A stretch of 64,000 nucleotides of DNA, from the NCBI RefSeq assembly GCF_009769385.1, contig NZ_ML775962.1, positions 252,955 to 316,954 of the forward strand. Reading direction: 5' to 3'. The translations under genes and the position numbers were made by a program. Source of the stretch: Saccharothrix deserti (GTDB lineage Bacteria; Actinomycetota; Actinomycetes; Mycobacteriales; Pseudonocardiaceae). The notes under the pieces were generated by a model. That model worked only from the letters and a program-made list of their open reading frames with translations. It was not told the origin of the DNA and ran no database searches. This document shows positions 46,153 to 54,771 of the stretch, in pieces (position 1 is the stretch's first letter; every line of letters begins with the position of its first letter).

Positions 46153-47382
46153 ATGCGATTCCTCTTCCGCCCACCCGCCGCCGAGGCCGGTGGCCTGCTC
46201 GCCCTCCCGTGGGCCCAGCCGCTGGAGGAGTGGGACGAACGGCTGCTGCTGACCGTCCCACAGCGGGGCATCTCGCGGCACGTCGTGCGGTTCGTGGCCA
46301 GTGAAGGCCACGTGTACGCGCTCAAGGAGATCGCCGAATCCCTCGCCCGGCACGAGTACGCCGTGCTCGGCGACCTGGAAGGCGAGGGGATGCCCTCGGT
46401 ATCGGTGCTCGGGCTGTGCGTCGACCGCCCGGACGACCAGCAGGCCATCCTGGTCACCCGCTACCTCGAACACTCCATGTCCTACCGCTACCTGTTCTCC
46501 AGCCCGCGCGCCGAGCACTCGGCCGAGCGCCTCGTGGACGTGCTGGTCGAACTGCTCGTGCGGCTGCACCTGTCGGGCACGTTCTGGGGCGACTGCTCGC
46601 TGTCGAACACCCTGTTCCGGCTCGACGCGGGCAACCTGGCCGCGTACCTGGTCGACGCCGAGACCGTCGAACGCCACCCCGAGCTGTCCACGGGCCAGCG
46701 CACCTACGACGTGGACCTGGCGCGGGAGCGCATCGGCGGTGAGCTGATGGACCTCGAAGCCGGCGGCCTGCTGCCGCCCGACATCGACCCGGTCGAGGTG
46801 GCCGACAGCGTGCCCCGGCGTTACGCCGCCCTGTGGGACGAGGTGACCCGCGAGGAGTTCTTCCGGCTCGACGAGCAGCGCTACCGGGTCGCCGAACGTT
46901 TGCGCAGGCTCAACGACCTCGGCTTCGACGTCGGCGAGGTGGAGCTGGTCACCTCCGACAGCGGCGCCCGGCTGCGGGTGGACATCCGGGTCGCCGAGAT
47001 CGGCCAGCACCGCCGCGAGCTGTTCAAGCTCACCGGACTGGAAGTGCAGGAGGGCCAGGCCCGCCGCCTGCTCAACGACCTCCGCTCGTTCCGCGCGTAC
47101 CTGGAACAGCGCGACGGCGCACCGGTCCCGGAGACCACCGCCGGTCACCTGTGGCGCAACGAGGTCTACGACCCGGTGGTCGCCGCCGTCCCGCCCGACC
47201 TGCTCGGCGTGCTGGCGCCGGCGGAGCTGTTCCACGAGGTCCTGGTCCACCGCTGGTACCTGTCCGAGCACGCGGGCCGGGACGTCGGCACCACCGCCGC
47301 CCTCCGGTCCTACCTCGCCACCGTGCTGCCGGATCGGGACGCGGAGGCCGAGAGCCAGGTCGAGGTCGAGGAGATCGACTGA
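46153..47382 (+). CDS. DUF4032 kinase-like protein
   Basis: A 409-aa protein. The first ~215 residues resemble a lipopolysaccharide-kinase-like fold: VYALKEIAESLARHEYAVLG (Lys of the ATP site), LHLSGTFWGDCSLSNTLFRL (HGD-type catalytic loop changed to WGDCSLSN) and LVDAETVERHPELSTGQRTY (DxE in place of DFG). The DUF4032 region follows (about 220-390; NDLGFDVGEVELVTSDSGAR). It is cytoplasmic. Kinase activity is possible but unproven, since the loop departs from canonical HxDxxxxN. GGGGAG precedes ATG 46153. Confidence 0.82.
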   Translation: MRFLFRPPAAEAGGLLALPWAQPLEEWDERLLLTVPQRGISRHVVRFVASEGHVYALKEIAESLARHEYAVLGDLEGEGMPSVSVLGLCVDRPDDQQAILVTRYLEHSMSYRYLFSSPRAEHSAERLVDVLVELLVRLHLSGTFWGDCSLSNTLFRLDAGNLAAYLVDAETVERHPELSTGQRTYDVDLARERIGGELMDLEAGGLLPPDIDPVEVADSVPRRYAALWDEVTREEFFRLDEQRYRVAERLRRLNDLGFDVGEVELVTSDSGARLRVDIRVAEIGQHRRELFKLTGLEVQEGQARRLLNDLRSFRAYLEQRDGAPVPETTAGHLWRNEVYDPVVAAVPPDLLGVLAPAELFHEVLVHRWYLSEHAGRDVGTTAALRSYLATVLPDRDAEAESQVEVEEID

Positions 47383-47400
47383 CCGTGCGGTGACGATCAC

Positions 47401-47420
47401 CAGCCAGCCAGCCAGCCAGC
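47401..47420 (+). repeat. (CAGC)5 microsatellite
   Basis: Five perfect CAGC units lie 18 nt after the DUF4032 gene. This is a slippage-prone tract in non-coding DNA. The rest of the 163-nt gap holds no gene I can support. Confidence 0.8.
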
Positions 47421-47532
47421 CGGGCGCGGCCGTGCGGCAGGCGTTGGAGGGGGCGCGGCATCGAGGCGTACCCGCAGCGGAGGCGGGCGGGGTCGAACGG
47501 GTGGCGGGTCGTCACCGCGGCAGCCGCTCGCC

Positions 47533-47545
47533 TACATTTGCCCGC
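47533..47545 (+). promoter_or_regulatory. Leaderless-type promoter of the YdcF-like gene
   Basis: TACATT (47533-47538) ends 7 nt before ATG 47546. No ribosome-binding site is seen. Confidence 0.4.
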
Positions 47546-48544
47546 ATGATCTTCGGGGTCGCGGCGCTGGTGCCCGCCACGTTCTTCGTCATCGGTGTGA
47601 TCCGCGACCGGCGGCGGCTCGGCAATGCGGTGTGGCTCGGCGCGACGCTCGTGTTCCTCCTGCTCTGGCTGCTCTTCCGGGCCTCGATGAGCGACGGGTG
47701 GCTCGCGGTGGCGGTCGGGTACGGGTTCGTGGCCGTGCTGCTCGGGTTGGGGTTGGTGCTGCCGATCGCGCTGATCGCGAACGGCGTGCTGATGTTGCGC
47801 CGGGAAGGCTTCCGCCTGGCGAACCTGCTCTCGCTCCTGGCCGGGCTCGCGGTCTTCGGCGTCGTCGCCGCCTTCGGGTTCGCCACCGCGTACACCGGCC
47901 CGCTGGTCGACGCCCTGATCGGGGCACTGCTGATCGTCGCGGCCTACGTCGCGTTCCTGTTCGTCAGCCTGCTGCTGTACTCGATCGTCTACGGCAGCGT
48001 CGGCCGCCGGTCCGGGTTCGACGCGGTCATCGTGCTCGGCGCGGGCCTGATCGGCGACCGGGTGCCGCCGTTGCTGGCCGGCAGGTTGGACCGCGGCCTG
48101 CACCTGTACCGCCGCGAGGTCGACGCCGGCCGTGCGCCCCTGATGGTCGTCTCGGGCGGGCAGGGCCCGGACGAGGTGGTCTCCGAGGCGGCGGCCATGC
48201 GCGACTACCTGCTCCGCCGCGAGGTCCCCGACGAGCTGATCGTGCTGGAGGACCGGTCCACCACCACCGAGCAGAACCTGAAGTACAGCGCGAACGTGCT
48301 CGCCGAACGCGGCTGGACCGGCCGCGCGGTGGCGGTGACCAACAACTTCCACGTGTTCCGCGCCGCCGTCCTGGCGCGCCGGCTGAAGCTGCGCATGCAG
48401 ATCATCGGCGCGCCCACGGCGTGGTACTTCCTGCCCAGCGCGTTCCTGCGCGAGTTCGCCGCGCTGCTCACGCACAACCCGGTCGCGCACACCGTCACGT
48501 GCGGCCTGCTGGTGGCCCTGCACGTGGTGTTCACCCTCGCCTGA
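47546..48544 (+). CDS. YdcF/ElyC (DUF218) membrane protein
   Basis: A 332-aa protein. About five membrane helices occupy residues 1-155, then the DUF218 domain: DAVIVLGAGLIGDRVPPLLA, MVVSGGQGPDEVVSEAAAMR, IVLEDRSTTTEQNLKYSANV and AVTNNFHVFRAAVLARRLKL. This matches SanA/YdcF/ElyC proteins, linked in E. coli to envelope and lipid-carrier homeostasis. A final hydrophobic stretch closes the protein. The ATG at 47546 directly precedes helix 1. The gene converges with the dioxygenase gene, with 1 nt between stops. Confidence 0.85.
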   Translation: MIFGVAALVPATFFVIGVIRDRRRLGNAVWLGATLVFLLLWLLFRASMSDGWLAVAVGYGFVAVLLGLGLVLPIALIANGVLMLRREGFRLANLLSLLAGLAVFGVVAAFGFATAYTGPLVDALIGALLIVAAYVAFLFVSLLLYSIVYGSVGRRSGFDAVIVLGAGLIGDRVPPLLAGRLDRGLHLYRREVDAGRAPLMVVSGGQGPDEVVSEAAAMRDYLLRREVPDELIVLEDRSTTTEQNLKYSANVLAERGWTGRAVAVTNNFHVFRAAVLARRLKLRMQIIGAPTAWYFLPSAFLREFAALLTHNPVAHTVTCGLLVALHVVFTLA

Positions 48545-48545
48545 A

Positions 48546-49358
48546 TCACACCGTCACGGTGAGCGAGGCGGTGTAACCGGCGTTCACGTCGCCGGTGACG
48601 TCGGCCATCTGCTCGTCGTGCCCGTCGCTGAACACCATGTCGTCCGACAGGGACGTCCGCGCCATGTTGCGCACGCTCTGCACGTACCCGGTGGTGCCGT
48701 AGACGGTCTTGCAGATCTGCTCGGGCAGCGCCAGCTGGGACGTGGTGATCTCGGTGCCCGCCTTGGTCGCCTCGGCCAGGCTCGGGTAGACCTCGAAGTG
48801 GATGTGCGGCCACCGCCCCGAGTAGGCGCCGGGGAAGATGCTGGTGAACGCGAGCTTGCCGGACGAGTCGGCCTCCTGCACGCCGCGCAGGTAGTTCTCG
48901 TTCGTCACACCCGACGAGTACAGCGAGTACTTGCCGTCGATGTCGCAGTGCCACAGGTACACCGCCGCGCCCGCGTACGGCGCGCACCCCGACCCGTTGT
49001 CCAGGATGGTCAGCTCGATGCGCAGCGGCACGCCCTCGGCGGTGCGGGAGCCGGTGCCGAAGCTGGTGCGGATGTCGCTGCGCACGATGCCGGACTGGGT
49101 GAGCACGTTCGGGCCGTTGGAACCGTCACCGGGGTACGGCCCGGCGGTCTCCTGCGGGATCACGTCACCGCACTCGGCCGCCGCGGCGGTGCTCGTGGTG
49201 CTGCCGGTGGTGGAAGTGGTGGTGGACGTCGACTGACCGCCTCCGGTGGCGCACGCCGTCAGCGAGGCGAGCCCCACGCCACCGAAGAGCGTGAGGGCCC
49301 GCCTCCGGGTCAGCGTGGCGAGGTCGAAGGCGAGTCCGCGGTCGTGGATGGGCGTCAT
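48546..49358 (-). CDS. Tat-exported intradiol dioxygenase-like lipoprotein
   Basis: A 270-aa protein. A twin-arginine signal (LTRRRALTLFGGVGLASLTA) is followed by a lipobox Cys at about residue 36 and a Ser/Thr linker (43-60). The intradiol-dioxygenase fold follows: CGDVIPQETAGPYPGDGSNG, LTILDNGSGCAPYAGAAVYL, WHCDIDGKYSLY and WPHIHFEVYPS, which carry the Tyr/His iron ligands. Cytoplasmic family members open catechols and protocatechuate. Exported ones may act on lignin-derived aromatics. Tat export fits a folded Fe(III) enzyme and the tatAC genes at 4.6-6 kb. A CE15 esterase lies 7 kb away. Confidence 0.87.
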   Translation of the reverse strand: MTPIHDRGLAFDLATLTRRRALTLFGGVGLASLTACATGGGQSTSTTTSTTGSTTSTAAAAECGDVIPQETAGPYPGDGSNGPNVLTQSGIVRSDIRTSFGTGSRTAEGVPLRIELTILDNGSGCAPYAGAAVYLWHCDIDGKYSLYSSGVTNENYLRGVQEADSSGKLAFTSIFPGAYSGRWPHIHFEVYPSLAEATKAGTEITTSQLALPEQICKTVYGTTGYVQSVRNMARTSLSDDMVFSDGHDEQMADVTGDVNAGYTASLTVTV

Positions 49359-49414
49359 GTGGACAACCTTGACGCCTGTTCCTGTGTGTTGCCTGTGGAG
49401 TTCCTGTTCAATCC

Positions 49415-51259
49415 TTAGCAGAGGTGGTCGGCGAACCAGGAGACGATCAGGTCCACGGTCTCGGCCAGGCCGGCCCGGTTCCAGCCGTGCCCGACGCCGG
49501 GGTGCATCACCAGCCGTGCCGGTTTGCCCAGCTCACGCAGCCTCCGGTACATCAGCTCGGACGCCTCCGGGTTCACGTTGGCATCGTTCTCGCCGTGCAT
49601 GATGAGCACCGGGGCGCGAAGCCGGTGGGCGTTTTCGAGCGGGCTGCGTTCCGTGAGCACCGCCACGTCGGCCGGGTCGTCCGGGTTGCCGATCCAGTCG
49701 TTCGCCCGCTTGCGCCACGTCGGCGGGAACGACCGGATGTCGTTGAGCAGGTCCGACGGCCCGCACTCGCTCACACCGGCCCGCCACAGGTGCGGCAGCC
49801 CGGTCAGGCACGCCAGCGCGGCGAACCCGCCGTACGACGCTCCGTGCACGCCGAGCCGCGTTCCGTCGGCCCAAGGCACGGTGTCGAGCAGTCCCGCCGC
49901 GGCCTCCAGGTCCAGCAGGTCACCGCCGCCCCAGTCGCGGTAGATCAGCCGCTGGTAACGCATCCCGTAGCCGGAGGAGCCGCGGATGTTCGGCGCCAGC
50001 ACGCCGATCCCGCGCGCCAACAAGGACTGCACCAGCGGGTCGAACGCCGGGCGCGCCTGCCACTCCGGTCCACCGTGGACGGTCACGACGACCGGCACGG
50101 GCGTCTCCGCGCTCGCCGGCGGCGGCCGGTAGAGCAGGCACGGCACGGTGAGCCCGTCGGCGCTGATCGCGTGCACGACCGTCGGCGGTACGATCCCGAC
50201 GGGCAGCCCGGCGCCGCAGTCGGTGAGCTGCCGGGCTCTCTGCGGTGCCCGTTCCCCTCGGGCAGGCAGGTCCACCAGGAACAGGTCGGTGGCCGCGTCC
50301 GGCCGGCCGAGCTGCACCAGGAGTTCACCGGACGTCGTGAACCGCAGGGCGTGTCCGTCCAAACCGAACTCGGCGACCGCGACACCGCGCGGCAGTCCGG
50401 TCACGTCGGTGGGGGAGCCCCCCACCTCCGCCCACCTCAGCCGCGTGTACCCGTCTTCGTTGAGCCCCCACGCCAGCCGCGTGCCGTCCGGTGACAGCGC
50501 CGCACCCTCCACATCGGACTCCGGCGTGTCGATCCAGGTCAGCTCACCGGTCAGGGACAGCACGGCCGGTCCCAGGAAGTCACGCCCCTGGGTCGTGCAC
50601 AGGTACACGCCGGACGAGTCGGGCAGCCACGCGACCGGCTGGTACTTCGCCGGGCCGTCGTGCGGGGTGAGCAGCCGGACGGTCCCGTCGGCGAGGTCGC
50701 ACACGAACAGGTCCTGCTCGGTGTTCTGGTGCAGCCGCAGCACCAGCAGCAGGCGTGAGTCGGGGGAGAAGCCCATCGGCAGGTAGCGGTCGTCGCCGTG
50801 CAGCACGATCCGCTCCTCGCCGGTGCGCAGGTCGCGCACCAGCACGTCGAACACCTCGCGGTCACGGGCGTTGCAGGCGTACGCGAGCAGCGTCCCGTCC
50901 GGGCTGTACGGTCGGCCGGTGCTGCCGTACGGCACGCCGATCTCGCACCGCACGCCGTCCTCGGCCACCAGCCATTCCACCGTGCCTGCCCGCGCTGGAT
51001 CGGACACCGTGGGGTCGACCTCGGCGAGCCGGTGGTTCTCGCCGCCGTCGGGATCGGTGAGCACGAGCAGCCGCGCGCCGTCCGGCCGCCACACGCACCG
51101 GCCGACCGACCCGGCCACCTCCACGTGCCGCGCGGGTCCGCCGGCCAACGGCAGCACCCACGGCTGCGGACGCCCGGAGACGTCGCTCAGGTACACCACG
51201 CTCTTGCCGTCGGGGCTGGGTTCCGCGCCGGTGAGCCATTCGAAGTCGGTCCAGCTCAT
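49415..51259 (-). CDS. S9-family prolyl-oligopeptidase-type peptidase
   Basis: A 614-aa peptidase. An N-terminal beta-propeller (about 1-370) has TolB/WD-like repeats (AEPSPDGKSVVYLSDVSGRP, GFSPDSRLLLVLRLHQNTEQ, AALSPDGTRLAWGLNEDGYT). The C-terminal alpha/beta hydrolase domain (about 375-614) has GVHGASYGGFAALACLTG (Ser), MHGENDANVNPEASEL (Asp) and HPGVGHGWNRAG (His). This is the acylaminoacyl-peptidase/dipeptidyl-peptidase branch, acting on short peptides. No signal peptide. The ATG overlaps the stop of an M20-peptidase remnant (ATGA), suggesting the two were once a peptidase operon. Confidence 0.9.
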   Translation of the reverse strand: MSWTDFEWLTGAEPSPDGKSVVYLSDVSGRPQPWVLPLAGGPARHVEVAGSVGRCVWRPDGARLLVLTDPDGGENHRLAEVDPTVSDPARAGTVEWLVAEDGVRCEIGVPYGSTGRPYSPDGTLLAYACNARDREVFDVLVRDLRTGEERIVLHGDDRYLPMGFSPDSRLLLVLRLHQNTEQDLFVCDLADGTVRLLTPHDGPAKYQPVAWLPDSSGVYLCTTQGRDFLGPAVLSLTGELTWIDTPESDVEGAALSPDGTRLAWGLNEDGYTRLRWAEVGGSPTDVTGLPRGVAVAEFGLDGHALRFTTSGELLVQLGRPDAATDLFLVDLPARGERAPQRARQLTDCGAGLPVGIVPPTVVHAISADGLTVPCLLYRPPPASAETPVPVVVTVHGGPEWQARPAFDPLVQSLLARGIGVLAPNIRGSSGYGMRYQRLIYRDWGGGDLLDLEAAAGLLDTVPWADGTRLGVHGASYGGFAALACLTGLPHLWRAGVSECGPSDLLNDIRSFPPTWRKRANDWIGNPDDPADVAVLTERSPLENAHRLRAPVLIMHGENDANVNPEASELMYRRLRELGKPARLVMHPGVGHGWNRAGLAETVDLIVSWFADHLC

Positions 51260-51402
51260 CGTCCTGCCTCCGCGATCGCGTAGTGCACGGTGGCCGCCGC
51301 GATGATCCCGCGGCGGAACCAGTCCGGTTCGAGGTTTTCGTCGGGGGCATGGTTGGCCTCGTCCACGTTGGCCGGCGGCACGCCGTAGCACGCACGTTCA
51401 CC
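51256..51402 (-). pseudogene. C-terminal remnant of an M20-type peptidase
   Basis: The frame ending at 51256 reads YGVPPANVDEANHAPDENLE, then DWFRRGIIAAATVHYAIAEA, the usual tail of M20/ArgE-DapE-like dipeptidases (the ...xNxHxPdExx... motif plus last helix). The catalytic domain and N-terminus are absent. Upstream sequence is not M20-like. The stop still overlaps the S9 start codon, so the remnant preserves an old operon junction. Confidence 0.6.
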
Positions 51403-51531
51403 CGTCCCGCGTCCGTGCCCATTCCCCGACTTGCCTCGCCAACCGGTCCACCGCGCCCCCAAGTGATTTCATCTTATGCAATCGATGTCAGTGAATCAAA
51501 CCACTGTCCGGCGCGGCAAGAGCGCGTGGGT

Positions 51532-51544
51532 TAGCCTCTGCGGC
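51532..51544 (+). promoter_or_regulatory. Leaderless-type promoter of the winged-helix gene
   Basis: TAGCCT (51532-51537) ends 7 nt before GTG 51545. A TGTCAGTG at 51486-51493 resembles a RecA-NDp upstream box, but its hexamer (CACTGT) fits poorly. Confidence 0.4.
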
Positions 51545-52075
51545 GTGCCGGCCCTGCCCGATCACCCCGCCCGCGACGCCACGGTCGAGGAGTTGAAGGC
51601 GCTCGCGCACCCGTTGCGCTGGCGCATCCTGCGGTTGTGCCTGGACCGGGCGTTGACCAACAAGGAGCTGTCCGAACGGCTGGACGTCGCGCCCGCGACC
51701 GTGCTGCGGCACGTGCGGGCGCTGGTGAAGACCGATTTCCTGGCCGCCGAACCCGTGCGCACCGGGACGCGCGGCGCGCTGGAACGCCCGTACCGGGCAA
51801 CCGGCCGGACGTGGCGGCTCGGTTTGGTCGACGTCGAGGGCGAGGGCCTGGCCCGACGGGTCGAGCTGGCACTGCTGGCCGCGCACCGCGCCGAGGTCCT
51901 GGAGGCCGGCCCGGACGCCAACCGCGAGACCGCCAGGGGAGTGCTGCGCCTGGGCGCGGCGTCACAGGCTGAGCTGAAGGCCCGGATGGCCGCGCTGATC
52001 ACCGAGTTCGTCGAACGCGACGAACCCGACGGCGAAGCCCTCAGCTACCTGTGGTCCCTAGTGGCCCGCGGGTGA
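51545..52075 (+). CDS. ArsR-type winged-helix regulator
   Basis: A 176-aa protein. HTH about residues 15-85: ATVEELKALAHPLRWRILRL, LTNKELSERLDVAPATVLRH, and a wing with RGALERPYRATGRTWRLG. The C-terminal helical region (about 95-176) probably dimerises. This is the HTH_20/ArsR-like group often controlling an adjacent exporter or hydrolase. Here the flanking genes are a peptidase and a broken glycosyltransferase, so the target is unknown. GTG 51545 is preferred to the upstream ATGs because of the TAGCCT -10-like element. Confidence 0.78.
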   Translation: MPALPDHPARDATVEELKALAHPLRWRILRLCLDRALTNKELSERLDVAPATVLRHVRALVKTDFLAAEPVRTGTRGALERPYRATGRTWRLGLVDVEGEGLARRVELALLAAHRAEVLEAGPDANRETARGVLRLGAASQAELKARMAALITEFVERDEPDGEALSYLWSLVARG

Positions 52076-52094
52076 GCGCGGCCGACGGGCCGCG

Positions 52095-52709
52095 GTGGAG
52101 ACGGGCGTGCCGGTCGTGCTGGTGGCCGACGCCGTCGAGTTCGACGACCTGCCCACCGCGGTGGAGTGCGGGGCGGGACCGGTCGACCTCGCCGACATCG
52201 GCCCGATCGTGGACATGTTCACCGGCACCAGGGTCGACATGACCTTCGAAAGGGCCCTGGCCGTCGCGCGCGAGCAGCGGCCCGACCTGTTCGTCTCCGA
52301 GCACACCGACTTCGTCGGCCCGCTGGTCGCGGCTGCTCTGGGCGTGCCGTGGGTGTCGTTCGGCATCACGACGGCGCTGAACCCCTTGTTGGACAAGGGT
52401 TTCCGTGACGGGTTCCACCGTCGGCTGCGACGAACCGGGCGGACCCGCGTTCGCACCGCGGTTCCCGGGGCGTGAGCACCTGCCCACCGTCCTGCTCACG
52501 CTCGGGACCGTCGTCGACGACGAGGGTCTGTTGGCGACCATGCTGGAGCAGGTCCTCCGGCGGGACGTGAACGTGGTGGTCACGGTCGGACCGGCGACCG
52601 GCGGGTCTGGTCGGCCACTTGGAGGGGGATGGGGTCGTGGTGGTGTCGGAGGAGGAACGCGACCGGTCGCACGCGGTCGCCTACGCGGTTCGCTGCGGTC
52701 TGATCTGAC
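52095..52709 (+). pseudogene. Degraded GT1-family glycosyltransferase
   Basis: Three blocks in different frames resemble one antibiotic-type glycosyltransferase. Block 1 (52095-52470) reads FERALAVAREQRPDLFVSEH and GPLVAAALGVPWVSFGITTA. Block 2, from about 52465, reads PTVLLTLGTVVDDEGLLATM and RRDVNVVVTVGPAT. Block 3 (52608-52709) reads LVGHLEGDGVVVVSEEERDR. The N-terminal acceptor domain is cut short, frameshifts separate the blocks, and the sugar-nucleotide-binding C-terminal part is lost. GT1 enzymes of this kind glycosylate natural products, so a former biosynthetic or resistance role is plausible. Confidence 0.65.
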
Positions 52710-52715
52710 CGGGGC

Positions 52716-54234
52716 TCAGTCGCCGACGGGCAGTGCGATGCCGTTCAGCTCGTGGTGCCACAAGAGATCGCTCATGCGGTCCACCGCCGACACCAGGTGT
52801 CGGCGGTAGGTGCTGAACGGGATGCCGAGGCTGCGTGCCACGGCCTCCTGGGTGGGGGAGCCGTTGAAGTAGGTGGCGGTCACGGCGCGGTGGCGTTTGT
52901 GCCCGCCCCTGTCCTTCAGGAGCAGGTCGGCGGCGCCCGCCAGCACGTCGGCCAGGTTCCGGCCGCTCCCCACCACCAACCGGCTGCGGGTGAGCGGGTT
53001 GCCCGCCGGCCCCCTGCGGCGACTGCAGGGCGCGCAGCGCGTCACGGACGGCCACGTCGAACTCCGGGCGGGACATCGCGACCACGCCGTCCTGGCCCGC
53101 GGCGGGTCCGAGGCCTGCCGGGGAGCCCGACAGCATCACGTTGGACTTCTCCCGCAACCAAGGCACCACGGGTTGCGCCCGCCAGTCGTGGCCGAAGAGC
53201 GCGTGCCGGTGACCACCGACGACCGGCCGGTCCTCGATCGGCACCATGTTGATGTCACCCAGGTGGGCGTCCCAGAAACCGTCGTCGCGCATGACGACGT
53301 ACGACCACGTGAGCCGGTCGGCCACGATCATCTCCCCGGTGGCACGCCACTGGGTGAGGGTCATGGACGCCGACGGCCGCTGGTGGGCCGGCGGGTAGAC
53401 GGAGAAGCGGGCCAGCGCGAGGTGCTCGCCGGGCTTCGGGGCCCCGGTAGCGCGCGCGTGTTCCCAGGCCGCCGCCACGACCGGGTCGACCTCCACCCCC
53501 TCCGGGTCGAACAGCCGCAACCACGTCGAGAAAGCCACGATGCCGCCCGTTTCCGTGGACCGGTAGACCCGGAACGCCTCGGGTTGGCGGTCGAGCCAGA
53601 ACTCGGCGATGAACGCGGATTCGGCCCCCTCGGCCTCGTCGACCAGGTCCAGCACGCGCTGCCGGTGGGCCGGCGCGTACGGCTGGTCCTCCACCAGCCC
53701 CGCCTCGCGCCAGTTGTTGAACTCCGAGATCCGGCGGTCGGTGCGGTAGAGGTAGATCAGCGCGCCGGTCGCCGGCACGAGCAGGTTCCCGGGCGCCGAG
53801 CGGAGCTGGTCCAGCAGGTGCTCGAGCATGTTCCGGTGCATCTCGGCGAAGCCGTCCGGATCACGCCACTTCAGGTCGGCTTCGAGGACCTCTCGCACGG
53901 CGTCGTGCGGGAACACCCCGGACGGGGCGGACTCCACGAACGGCTGGGCGCGCAGCCAGGCGAACAGCTCCGGCGCGTCGTCCCCCATGAGGGCGCGCAG
54001 CATCGATTCCGAGGTGATGTGGGCGTGGGCGCAGATCTCCAGGGCCCGGCGGTGCCGGGGGCTCGGGGTGTCCCCGACGAGTTTGGGCACGAGCGTGCCG
54101 ATGACGTGGTGGCCGGGCGTCCAACCGGAGGTGTCACCTCGAAGGGCGACGGCGGCGGCCAGCGCGAGTGCGAGGGGGTTGCCGCCGGTGAACGAGAGCA
54201 CCGTGTCCCGCGCGTCCGGTGCGACTCCGCGCGC
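52716..54234 (-). pseudogene. Truncated, frameshifted STAND/LuxR-like ATPase regulator
   Basis: From about 54234 the frame reads VLSFTGGNPLALALAAAVAL, the sensor-like end of an AAA_16/LAL regulator ATPase, then helical repeats (LEICAHAHITSESMLRALMG, FPHDAVREVLEADLKW). A GNAT-like segment follows (WLDRQPEAFRVYRSTETGGI, MVPIEDRPVVGGHRHALFGH). Near 53003-53015 the frame shifts and the C-terminal HTH continues (ATYFNGSPTQEAVARSLGIP, FSTYRRHLVSAVDRMSDLLW). The Walker A/B half is missing and replaced by the adjacent hydrolase remnant. It cannot be a working regulator. Confidence 0.65.
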
Positions 54235-54236
54235 GT

Positions 54237-54740
54237 CCACCAGTGGCCCAGTCCGTCGAGGCGGCGGGTACGGGCGCCGAGGCGGGCGGCCACGTGGTCG
54301 GAGGCCGCCTGGTCGTCGTACGGGTCGAGCGACGGCTGGAGCACCAGTCCGGGTGCGGTGGTGGGCGTGGACCGTGCGGCCGCCCAGTGGGTGTGCGGGT
54401 TGGGTGTCGCCGAGCGGTACAGGTCCAGGACGCACTGCGCCATGGTGGCGTCGAACTCGGCGCCCATCCACCCGGCGTCCGCGGCGGGGACGCCGGCCGC
54501 GGTGAGCTGTCCCGCGGGGGTGTGCCCGACCAGGTCGACCGGCCCTCGGAGCCCGTGCAGTTCGTGCAGTTCGCGCACCAGCCACTCGACGTAGTCGTCC
54601 ATCGTCGCGCCGAACCCGTCGGGGCGAGGCACGCCGAACCCCGGTAGTCCCAGCGCGATCGACCCGGGCGGGAGGCCTGCGCGCAGCCGGTCCCACAGCC
54701 GGCCGGTCTCGGGCACTCCGTGGACGAACACAGCGGTCAT
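54237..54740 (-). pseudogene. Gutted alpha/beta hydrolase
   Basis: ATG 54740 begins a normal hydrolase N-terminus (MTAVFVHGVPETGRLWDRLR, LPGFGVPRPDGFGATMDDYV, ELHGLRGPVDLVGHT). The sequence then jumps to cap and C-terminal segments (LTAAGVPAADAGWMGAEFDA, PGLVLQPSLDPYDD, GLGHWW). The nucleophile elbow, normally after LVGH, is deleted. The protein ends at GHWW (54237), where it runs into the truncated regulator. Two deletions in one gene point to decay. Confidence 0.65.
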
Positions 54741-54771
54741 GGCATTCCTCCGGCTACGAGGATCGATGGGC

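Noticed and set aside
51486-51507. Second RecA-NDp-like element (TGTCAGTG-N8-CACTGT)
   Set aside because: The hexamer departs from TAnnnT, and the gene downstream has a better-placed TAGCCT next to its start.
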